DNA from: Shewanella livingstonensis
Lineage (GTDB): Bacteria > Pseudomonadota > Gammaproteobacteria > Enterobacterales > Shewanellaceae
DNA: 64,000 nucleotides
Direction: 5' to 3'
Assembly: GCF_003855395.1 (NCBI RefSeq)
Contig: NZ_CP034015.1
Coordinates: forward strand, 3,420,001-3,484,000
Numbering within the stretch: position 1 is the first letter of the stretch; each line of letters begins with the position of its first letter. This document shows positions 1 through 7,087 of this stretch, in pieces. The notes under the pieces are model-generated. The model saw only the letters and a list, made by a program, of their open reading frames with translations, had not been told where the DNA came from and ran no database searches. The position numbers and the translations under genes were made by a program.

Positions 1-957
1 GGTGATTATGACTACTTACTACCAAGCTTCAACTTCAATATTGAAGTAGTAGAAGATGTGATGCTTCGTGCTGCATATAGTGAGACCATTGGTCGTCCTA
101 GCTACACAGACATTCAAGGTGGTACGGTATTGGCTACACTTGCGAACCGTACTAACGGTGGTGGATCAGCGGGTAACCCGACATTATTGCCATTAGAATC
201 TGAAAATATCGACTTCTCGGCAGAGTGGTATTATGCGCCATCAAGCTACGTGTCTGTGGGTTATTTCCGCAAAGACACCAATAACTTTATTAGTGTTGAT
301 CCGGTTAAAACCACTAACGGCATATACAACCCAGCATCAGGTGATTTATATAAAGCTGCAGTAGCAGCAACCGGTACAACAGAAGCAGGCGCTGTTCGTG
401 ATTATATTTTCGCAAACTATGCTGATAATGCTGCTGTAGATGTTGCTAATCAAACCATCAGTGGTAGTGCTGCTAACAATGATGAGTTGTTAAACTTTAA
501 TATCAACACACCATTAAACAGCTCAGATAACTCAGTAATTGATGGCTGGGAATTTGCTGCACAACACTTCTTTGGAGAAAGTGGTGTGGGTGTAATTGCT
601 AACTACACTCTAGTTAACAGTGACTTAGCCCTAGTCGGCATCAGTGATACCGCAAACGCTGTGTTAGTGTACGAAAACTACGGCTTCCAAGCACGTGTAG
701 CATACAACTGGCGTGATGAGTTTTTAAGCGCCACGAGTCAAGGTACGGGATTATTTCCACAGTACACTGAAGCCTACTCGCAAATTGACTTGTCTGTTAG
801 TTATGATATTGAGTCAGTTGAAGGCTTAACCGTGTTTTTCGAAGGACTTAACATTACCGAAGAGTACACCCGTGTTCACGGTCTTGCTAACGAGCAAGTG
901 TTAAACCTAACCGAAACCGGCGCACGATATAGCCTAGGTGCTCGATACACCTTCTAA
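1..957 (+). CDS. TonB-dependent receptor, C-terminal part (5' end outside window)
   Basis: The reading frame is open from base 1, so only the last ~318 residues of a larger receptor are present. The fragment has the alternating polar/aromatic strands of an outer-membrane beta-barrel and ends in LGARYTF, the terminal-Phe signature recognised by the Bam machinery. The pattern near the start (LRAAYSETIGRPSY) is typical of the large proteobacterial TonB receptors used for oligosaccharides and siderophores. A hairpin terminator follows. The adjacent halogenase-like/SapC/GH3 operon suggests a glycan substrate; this is inferred from context because the plug domain is not in the window. The internal ATG at 58 is not the gene start. 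Confidence 0.9.
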   Translation, partial: GDYDYLLPSFNFNIEVVEDVMLRAAYSETIGRPSYTDIQGGTVLATLANRTNGGGSAGNPTLLPLESENIDFSAEWYYAPSSYVSVGYFRKDTNNFISVDPVKTTNGIYNPASGDLYKAAVAATGTTEAGAVRDYIFANYADNAAVDVANQTISGSAANNDELLNFNINTPLNSSDNSVIDGWEFAAQHFFGESGVGVIANYTLVNSDLALVGISDTANAVLVYENYGFQARVAYNWRDEFLSATSQGTGLFPQYTEAYSQIDLSVSYDIESVEGLTVFFEGLNITEEYTRVHGLANEQVLNLTETGARYSLGARYTF

Positions 958-973
958 GCACATAACGTTATAC

Positions 974-1002
974 AGGATTGAGCTAAGTGACACTTGGCTC
1001 AA
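974..1002 (+). other. Hairpin just downstream of the TonB receptor
   Basis: An 8-bp arm GATTGAGC pairs with GCTCAATC, and the inner AAGT/ACTT also pairs, so nearly the whole stretch folds. No T-run follows, so it is not a canonical terminator; it may protect the 3' end or slow RNA polymerase. The rest of the 958-1335 gap holds the terminator at 1106-1136 and an A+T-rich stretch that probably contains the promoter of the next operon. I could not pick a convincing -35/-10 pair there. Confidence 0.4.
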
Positions 1003-1105
1003 TCGCATTTAACCGATGTTGTGCAACTTCTGACATTTAACTTAACAGCAAGCGCCTACTATCCAGGTGTTAGGCATCACTATTAAGTCTCCCTTATAGG
1101 TCGTT

Positions 1106-1136
1106 GAGGTACACATACTTTGTGGCCTCTTTTTTA
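1106..1136 (+). terminator. Rho-independent terminator after the TonB receptor
   Basis: The stem GAGG..CACA / TGTG..CCTC has a short loop and a small internal bulge, and is followed directly by six T residues. It lies 150 bp past the receptor stop and separates the receptor from the halogenase-like operon. Confidence 0.65.
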
Positions 1137-1335
1137 TAGCAACATATTGAGTAACAAGGATGTTACTATTTTTATTTCAGCCTAAGTGCGACACAAGCGT
1201 TAAAGCAAGTAGTGACAATAAATAGGTGAAAGTGGTTACATTTTGCTGAATTCTACTTATGATGGACTTGAACAATATAAAACCTGCATTACAAACACAA
1301 AAATAACAATAACGCCAAAGGCGTAGGTAGACATT

Positions 1336-2949
1336 ATGCAAAAACCAATCACCCAAATAGTCATTGTTGGTGGCGGTACCGCCGGTTGGATAACTGCTGG
1401 GTTACTGGCGGCTGAACATAATGTCGACAAAGGCGTGCTTGCTCATGCTCCTAAGCTCAATATTACCTTAATTGAATCACCAGACGTTGCTACTATCGGT
1501 GTAGGTGAAGGTACCTGGCCTTCAATGCGTTCCACTTTAAGCAAAATCGGTATTGATGAAAACGAGTTTATTCGTCGTTGTGATGCCAGCTTTAAGCAAG
1601 GTTCTCGATTTATTCATTGGCGCAATGACCCAGCAAAGGGTAATCAAGCAGATACTATTGCTCAATCAGATACTATTGCTCAATCAAACCGTTATTTACA
1701 CCCTTTTAGCTTACCCCACGGTCATCAAGAGCTCGATTTATGTCCGTTTTGGTTACCCCATGCAGACCAGGTGAGCTTTGCCGAAGCGGTCAGTAGCCAA
1801 GAAATATTGTCACAGCTAGGACTCGCTCCAAAAAGCATTTCATCAGCGCAATATCATTTTCAAAACAACTATGGTTATCACCTAGATGCCGGAAAGTTCA
1901 GTCAACTGTTAAGCGAACACTGCACCCAAAAGCTGGGGGTAACCCATATTCGCGATCATGTCTGCCAGATTATTAATAATGATCAAGGTGATATCGATAA
2001 ACTGATCACCACAGAGCACGGCGAGATTAGCGGCCAACTCTTTATAGACTGTACAGGCACTAAATCACTTTTATTAGGTGAGCATTTACAAGTGCCGTTT
2101 CTATGCCAAAAATCAGTATTATTTAATGACAGCGCCCTTGCAGTGCAAGTACCTTATTCCAATGAAAATAGCCCTATAGCCTCTTGCACCCACTCAACTG
2201 CACAGCAAAATGGCTGGATTTGGGACATAGGGCTGCCAACACGTAAAGGCGTGGGATATGTGTATTCATCAAGCCACACCAACGACATAGACGCCGAGCA
2301 AATACTGATTAACTATTTGGGGGTTGATGCCGCCAGCGCCGATAAACTTCAGCCGCGTAAATTGTCGTTTAATCCCGGCTATCGCGCTAAATGTTGGCAA
2401 AATAATTGTATCGCCATAGGCATGGCTGCGGGATTTATTGAACCATTAGAAGCCTCAGCATTAGCGCTAATAGAATGGACAGCATCCACTATAGCGCAGC
2501 AGTTACCCCCTAATCGTCAAACAATGGACACAATAGCAGCTAGGGTTAACCAGCGCTATCAATGGCACTGGCAACAAATTATCGACTTTTTAAAGCTGCA
2601 TTATGTGATAAGCCAGCGTGAAGTGGATAGCTATTGGCGCGACCATCGTGAGTCAAACTCAATACCCGATAGCTTACAAGCCATGCTCGAATTATGGCGT
2701 TATCAAGTACCAAGCCAATTTGATATTAGTTATAAAGAAGCCTTATTTCCGGCGGCCAGTTTCCAATATGTGCTTTACGGCATGGGCTTTAACACCCAAT
2801 TACCCACACATGTGAAACCGTCGATGCAACAGGCGGCACAGCGACTGTTTAATGACAATCAACAGCGCACCCAAGCACTGAGTAAAAGCCTGCCGAGTAA
2901 TCGCGCATTACTCGATAAAGTCGCGCAATATGGTTTCCCTAAGCTTTAA
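1336..2949 (+). CDS. Flavin-dependent tryptophan halogenase-like protein (first copy)
   Basis: Predicted FADH2-dependent halogenase-fold protein of 537 aa. The N-terminal dinucleotide motif GGGTAGW (residues 12-18) binds FAD. The halogenase-type lysine that would carry the haloamine/HOX intermediate is K87, in the context ASFKQGSRF. The family's W-x-W-x-I-P signature appears in altered form as WIWDIGLP, so it is intact in spacing but degenerate. A C-terminal SAGFIEPLEAS-like segment (AAGFIEPLEAS) matches the family. An exact 18-bp tandem duplication (1651-1686) adds the repeat DTIAQS-DTIAQS. It opens an operon with SapC, a cupin-like protein and a second halogenase-like gene; such clusters accompany TonB receptors in Alteromonadales. 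The natural substrate is unknown, and the enzyme may not halogenate tryptophan at all. Confidence 0.85.
   Translation: MQKPITQIVIVGGGTAGWITAGLLAAEHNVDKGVLAHAPKLNITLIESPDVATIGVGEGTWPSMRSTLSKIGIDENEFIRRCDASFKQGSRFIHWRNDPAKGNQADTIAQSDTIAQSNRYLHPFSLPHGHQELDLCPFWLPHADQVSFAEAVSSQEILSQLGLAPKSISSAQYHFQNNYGYHLDAGKFSQLLSEHCTQKLGVTHIRDHVCQIINNDQGDIDKLITTEHGEISGQLFIDCTGTKSLLLGEHLQVPFLCQKSVLFNDSALAVQVPYSNENSPIASCTHSTAQQNGWIWDIGLPTRKGVGYVYSSSHTNDIDAEQILINYLGVDAASADKLQPRKLSFNPGYRAKCWQNNCIAIGMAAGFIEPLEASALALIEWTASTIAQQLPPNRQTMDTIAARVNQRYQWHWQQIIDFLKLHYVISQREVDSYWRDHRESNSIPDSLQAMLELWRYQVPSQFDISYKEALFPAASFQYVLYGMGFNTQLPTHVKPSMQQAAQRLFNDNQQRTQALSKSLPSNRALLDKVAQYGFPKL
1651..1686 (+). repeat. 18-bp perfect tandem duplication inside the halogenase-like gene
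   Basis: The unit gatactattgctcaatca occurs twice in direct succession and is in frame (six codons), so it only inserts a second DTIAQS. It lies in a surface-like, weakly conserved region of the protein. Confidence 0.95.
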
Positions 2950-3060
2950 GACATGACATAAATAATCACGCAAACAACGCAAACAAGATTACATGCAAGA
3001 TTCACGTACAGTAATCATAAAAAATATGACGTATTTGAACGAACAAGATAGGACATCAAA

Positions 3061-3783
3061 ATGAGCCAACATGTATTACTAAACAGCATTGAACATAAAG
3101 ACGTAAAAGTGATCACTCATCGCTCTGCAGCACTTGGCGATAACCTTTGGTACAGCGTGACATTTCCGCAAGAGTTTCGCAGTGTACAAGCCCATTATCC
3201 GATTTTTTTTCATAAAGATACTGCCACAGGTCAGTTTTACGCGGTGGCACTTTTTGGTTTTCAGCAAAATGACAACGTGTTTTTAAGCGATCAAGGTTGG
3301 AGCGCATCATACGTACCGCTTACAGTGCGTCGCCAACCTTTTTTAATTGGCCAACAAACCGTACTTGAAGATGGTGTTGAACGTCAGCAACGCGTTATTC
3401 ATATGGACTTAGACCACCCGAGAGTCAACGAAACCGAAGGTGAAGCCTTGTTTTTACCTTACGGTGGTAACACGCCATTACTCGATGAAGTGGGCGAAAT
3501 TCTCGAGGTCATCCACCATGGTTTACAAGACGGTCAACGCTTTGTCGATGCCTTGATTGAACATCAATTGCTGGAGTCATTCACCTTAGATATTGAGTTA
3601 GACAACGGCCAAAAGAATCAGATGATCGGTTTCTATACTATTAATGAAGAAACCTTAGCGGGTTTGTCTACTGACGCATTAGCAAAGCTGCACCAGCAAG
3701 GTTACTTGCAAGCCATATACATGACATTAGCCTCGCAAAGCAATGTACGAGACTTACTTAACCTCAAGAATGCTCAAGGTTAA
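3061..3783 (+). CDS. SapC-family protein
   Basis: A 240-aa protein resembling the SapC family (named after an S-layer-associated Campylobacter protein): an N-terminal region starting at ~residue 20 with RSAALGDNLWYSVTFPQEF, a conserved hydrophobic HYPIFF segment, and a stretch around SDQGWSASYVPLTVRRQPF. No signal peptide or membrane helix is visible, so it appears cytoplasmic. A good Shine-Dalgarno (ataggacatcaaaATG) supports the start. It lies between the first halogenase-like gene and the cupin-like gene, 4 bp from the latter, in one operon. The biochemical role of SapC proteins is not established. Their recurrent linkage to halogenase-like genes and TonB receptors suggests a shared pathway. 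Confidence 0.8.
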   Translation: MSQHVLLNSIEHKDVKVITHRSAALGDNLWYSVTFPQEFRSVQAHYPIFFHKDTATGQFYAVALFGFQQNDNVFLSDQGWSASYVPLTVRRQPFLIGQQTVLEDGVERQQRVIHMDLDHPRVNETEGEALFLPYGGNTPLLDEVGEILEVIHHGLQDGQRFVDALIEHQLLESFTLDIELDNGQKNQMIGFYTINEETLAGLSTDALAKLHQQGYLQAIYMTLASQSNVRDLLNLKNAQG

Positions 3784-3787
3784 CATA

Positions 3788-4807
3788 ATGACAACCGCCA
3801 AGACTCAGCACGTCGAACACATTAATGAATGTACATTAGAGAGCGTTATAGACTTAATCCGTGATGCCGACAAACCAATGGTGTTTAAGGGGCTGTGTCG
3901 CCATTGGCCGTTAGTCCAGGCAGGATTAGAGTCGGCACAAAGTGCAATGACTTACCTGCGTCAGTTTTATCAAGGCATGCAGGTTACCGCGTATTATGTC
4001 CCGCCAGAGCAACAAGGTAGAGTGTTTTACAATGAACAACTTGATGGTTTTAACTATCAAGCGGGTCGATTGGACTTTAATCAACTGCTTGACCGATTAA
4101 GCCAAGAAATGATTAAAGACACGCCTGCCGGAATGTACATGGGCTCGACCGACATTCACCAATGTTTACCCGGTTTAGGTGCAGAAAATAGTTTAGATTT
4201 AGCGCCTATGCAACCGTTAACCAGCATTTGGTTGGGCAATCAAACCAAGGTGGCGGCTCATTATGACTTTCCGCTAAACCTAGCGTGTAACGTCGTCGGC
4301 AAACGTACCTTTACCCTATTCCCACCCGAACAAATTAGTAACTTGTATGTTGGCCCAATGGAACTGGCACCCGGAGGCCAAGACATCAGTCTGGTTGACA
4401 TGGCCAATCCCGACTTTGAACGTTTTCCGCGTTTTCAACAGGCATTAGATGCCAGCCTAACCGCAGAACTAAGCCCTGGTGATGTGTTATTTATTCCTAG
4501 CATGTGGTGGCACCATGTTCGCGGCGTTGATGACTTTAATGTACTCATTACCCATTGGTGGCGCGATACTCCAGGCTATTTAGGCCGACCGAATAATGCC
4601 TTATTGCACAGCATGCTCAGTTTACGATCATTACCTAAAGCACAGCGCCAGGCGTGGAAATCGATATTCGAGCACTATATTTTCGATCATGATGACGTCG
4701 ATGACCGTCATATTCCAGACAATGTGAAAGGCATGCAAACTAAACCATTAGACGAATTAACGGCCCGAAAAATACGTGCAGATTTAATCAATAAATTAAA
4801 ACGATAA
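3788..4807 (+). CDS. Cupin-like / JmjC-type Fe(II) oxygenase family protein
   Basis: 339 aa from the ATG at 3788, which directly follows the SapC stop; an upstream in-frame start at 3743 would overlap SapC by 41 bp and is less likely. The C-terminal half has a cupin_8/JmjC fold signature: a metal-ligand pair in AAHYDFPLN (H-x-D), a KRTFTLFPPEQ strand, then the distal histidine in PGDVLFIPSMWWHHV. This is the H-D-H set used to hold Fe(II) by 2-oxoglutarate-dependent hydroxylases such as FIH-type enzymes. Its place between two halogenase-like genes suggests it acts on the same unknown substrate or on a partner protein. Hydroxylation is inferred from family membership; the substrate is unknown. 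Confidence 0.75.
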   Translation: MTTAKTQHVEHINECTLESVIDLIRDADKPMVFKGLCRHWPLVQAGLESAQSAMTYLRQFYQGMQVTAYYVPPEQQGRVFYNEQLDGFNYQAGRLDFNQLLDRLSQEMIKDTPAGMYMGSTDIHQCLPGLGAENSLDLAPMQPLTSIWLGNQTKVAAHYDFPLNLACNVVGKRTFTLFPPEQISNLYVGPMELAPGGQDISLVDMANPDFERFPRFQQALDASLTAELSPGDVLFIPSMWWHHVRGVDDFNVLITHWWRDTPGYLGRPNNALLHSMLSLRSLPKAQRQAWKSIFEHYIFDHDDVDDRHIPDNVKGMQTKPLDELTARKIRADLINKLKR

Positions 4808-4849
4808 TGCTGAGCACAGCAAGATATCAAGCCAAATAGGATGCCCAAG

Positions 4850-6343
4850 ATGAATAAATCAGTTAAAAAAGTAGTGATTGCCGGTGGTGGTACCGCGGGT
4901 TGGATGGCCGCTGCCGCCTTTAGCAAACTATTGGGCAAAAACCTTGATATTGTGTTAGTAGAATCGGACGAAATTGGCACCGTCGGCGTAGGTGAAGCCA
5001 CCATCCCTACCCTGCATATATTTCATCGTTTGTTGGGGTTAAAAGAGCAAGATGTCATGGCCGCCACTAACGCCACCTTTAAGCTTGGGATCCAATTTGA
5101 AAACTGGCAGGACGTTAATAAAGACTATTTACATTCTTTTGGTTTTTTAGGCAAAGACTGCTGGGCCTGCGGTTTTCAGCACTTTTGGCTTAAAGGCCAA
5201 CAACAAAATATGGTTAGTGAGATTGGTGACTATTGCACCGAACATTTAGCCGCCCGCGAGGGCCGATTTGCGGTGCTGCCAAATCAAGATTACAACCACG
5301 CCTATCATATGGATGCCAGCCTTTACGCTAAGTTTCTGCGTAAATTTGCTGAGCAACACGGTATAACTCGTATTGAAGGCAAAATTGCTGATGTGTTACA
5401 ACATGAAGACACCGGTAATATTAAGGCATTACAACTTGAAAATGGCGAGCTCATTGAAGGTGATTTTTTTCTCGACTGCACCGGCTTTAAAGCCTTATTA
5501 ATTGAGCAAACCTTAAATACTGGCTTTGAAGACTGGAGTCATTGGTTACCGTGCGACAGCGCTATTGCAGTGCAAACTGAAGCGGTACAGAAACCCATTC
5601 CTTACACGCGCTCAATTGCACATCCGTCTGGCTGGCAGTGGCGTATTCCATTGCAAACCCGTACGGGTAATGGCCTGGTATTTTGCAGTAAATACTTATC
5701 TGATGCCGATGCGACCGAGTTGTTATTAAACAATATTGAAGGCCAACCTATCAATCAACCGCGGGTAATCAAGTTTAAAACCGGCACTCGTCGTCTACAC
5801 TGGAACAAAAACTGTGTTGCTGTTGGGTTATCTGCAGGGTTTTTAGAACCATTGGAATCCACCAGCATTCATATGATCCAACGCAGTATTGTGCGCTTAT
5901 TACAGCTATTCCCATCACATGGGGTTATTCAAGCTGACGTAGATGAATTTAACCAACAAACCAAAATTGAAATGGACAACATTCGCGACTTTATTATTTT
6001 GCATTACAAAGTCACTGACCGCGAAGACAGTCGCTTTTGGCGTTATTGTAAAAATATGCCGATCCCAGCGTCATTACAACATCGTATCGAGATGTTTAGT
6101 CAATCAGGCAAGGTCTACAAATACGGTAACGAACTGTTTGGTGAAAGTTCGTGGATCCAAGTGATGATGGGCCAAGGCCTGCTGCCTAAAGAGTACCACC
6201 CAATTGTCGACATGATGGAAGAAGCCGAGTTACAAAGCTTTTTAAACAGCATTAAAGCCACTGTAAAACGCAAAGTCGACACCTTGCCTGCTCACCATGA
6301 TTTTGTGCAACATTATTGTCAATCAACGGCGATGCAAGGCTAA
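4850..6343 (+). CDS. Flavin-dependent tryptophan halogenase-like protein (second copy)
   Basis: 497 aa from the ATG at 4850. An ATG at 4841 is in frame but sits directly on the AGG, whereas AGG is 9 bases before 4850, so the second start is preferred. Motifs: GGGTAGW for FAD near the N-terminus, the catalytic-type lysine in ATFKLGIQF, a well-preserved W-x-W-x-I-P (WQWRIPLQ), and AGFLEPLESTSIHM. It is closer to canonical halogenases than the first copy (1336-2949), and clearly diverged from it. The two may form a substrate-divided or heteromeric pair. It overlaps no neighbour; the DUF6445-type gene starts 6 bp after its stop. Confidence 0.87.
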   Translation: MNKSVKKVVIAGGGTAGWMAAAAFSKLLGKNLDIVLVESDEIGTVGVGEATIPTLHIFHRLLGLKEQDVMAATNATFKLGIQFENWQDVNKDYLHSFGFLGKDCWACGFQHFWLKGQQQNMVSEIGDYCTEHLAAREGRFAVLPNQDYNHAYHMDASLYAKFLRKFAEQHGITRIEGKIADVLQHEDTGNIKALQLENGELIEGDFFLDCTGFKALLIEQTLNTGFEDWSHWLPCDSAIAVQTEAVQKPIPYTRSIAHPSGWQWRIPLQTRTGNGLVFCSKYLSDADATELLLNNIEGQPINQPRVIKFKTGTRRLHWNKNCVAVGLSAGFLEPLESTSIHMIQRSIVRLLQLFPSHGVIQADVDEFNQQTKIEMDNIRDFIILHYKVTDREDSRFWRYCKNMPIPASLQHRIEMFSQSGKVYKYGNELFGESSWIQVMMGQGLLPKEYHPIVDMMEEAELQSFLNSIKATVKRKVDTLPAHHDFVQHYCQSTAMQG

Positions 6344-6348
6344 AGCGG

Positions 6349-7074
6349 ATGTCAGTGCCAGAAACCGCAAAGCCTATTATTGAGGTCAATAACATTGCTC
6401 CGCAAGTGCAGTATATTGGCCAACAACACACCCCGATTATCATTATTGATAACTTTGCTGGTGATATCAGCGAGCTAATTGATATCGCCGTCAACGGCAG
6501 TCAATTCAGCCAAGACCCCGGTTCATATTACCCGGGGCAACGTACTGCGTTACCAAGGCAATATATTATCGAGGTTATTAATGCGGTGTTTCAGCTGATT
6601 TATGATGTTTATCGCATTCCAACTCAGTTACGTTTAAAGCCGCAACAGTGTGTTTATTCGTTAATCGACAAACAGCCACAGACGTTATCGCCGCTGCAAT
6701 GCTTGCCACATTTTGACACCCCAAGCCCGAATTACTTTGCCATTTTGCATTATCTTAATGATGGTCCACATGGCGATACCGGCTTTTTTAGGCATAATCC
6801 AACCGATTATGAGCGGATAACGGCAGAAAACATCGACGCTTATTTTACTAAAGCACAGCCTTTTCTCGATGCTAAAAAACAAACATCAGCCAGTTACTTT
6901 GTTGCCAGCGATGAGCATTACAGCTTGTATCATCAAATAGAATATCGCCCTAATCGGTTAGTGATTTACCCTGGAAACTTACTTCATTCAACCTTGGTAA
7001 ACCCACAAACCGACATAGATGCCAACCCGACTTCTGGCCGCCTCACCGCCAATATCTTTATCCATTTTCAATAA
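6349..7074 (+). CDS. DUF6445-family, prolyl-hydroxylase-like protein
   Basis: 241 aa from the ATG at 6349; a TTG 33 bases upstream would overlap the halogenase-like gene and is disfavoured. It begins with a strand-rich region (TPIIIIDNF) and contains CLPHFDTPSPNYFAILHYLN, an H-x-D pair as in Fe(II)/2-oxoglutarate oxygenases. A distal H follows in PGNLLHSTL, then an Arg in SGRLTANIFIHF that could bind 2-oxoglutarate. That arrangement resembles P4H-type enzymes. I recognise the family as DUF6445, often next to halogenase-like genes; its activity is not known to me. It is the second probable Fe(II) oxygenase in this operon and immediately precedes the GH3 gene. Confidence 0.7.
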   Translation: MSVPETAKPIIEVNNIAPQVQYIGQQHTPIIIIDNFAGDISELIDIAVNGSQFSQDPGSYYPGQRTALPRQYIIEVINAVFQLIYDVYRIPTQLRLKPQQCVYSLIDKQPQTLSPLQCLPHFDTPSPNYFAILHYLNDGPHGDTGFFRHNPTDYERITAENIDAYFTKAQPFLDAKKQTSASYFVASDEHYSLYHQIEYRPNRLVIYPGNLLHSTLVNPQTDIDANPTSGRLTANIFIHFQ

Positions 7075-7087
7075 CAGGGATCACGTT

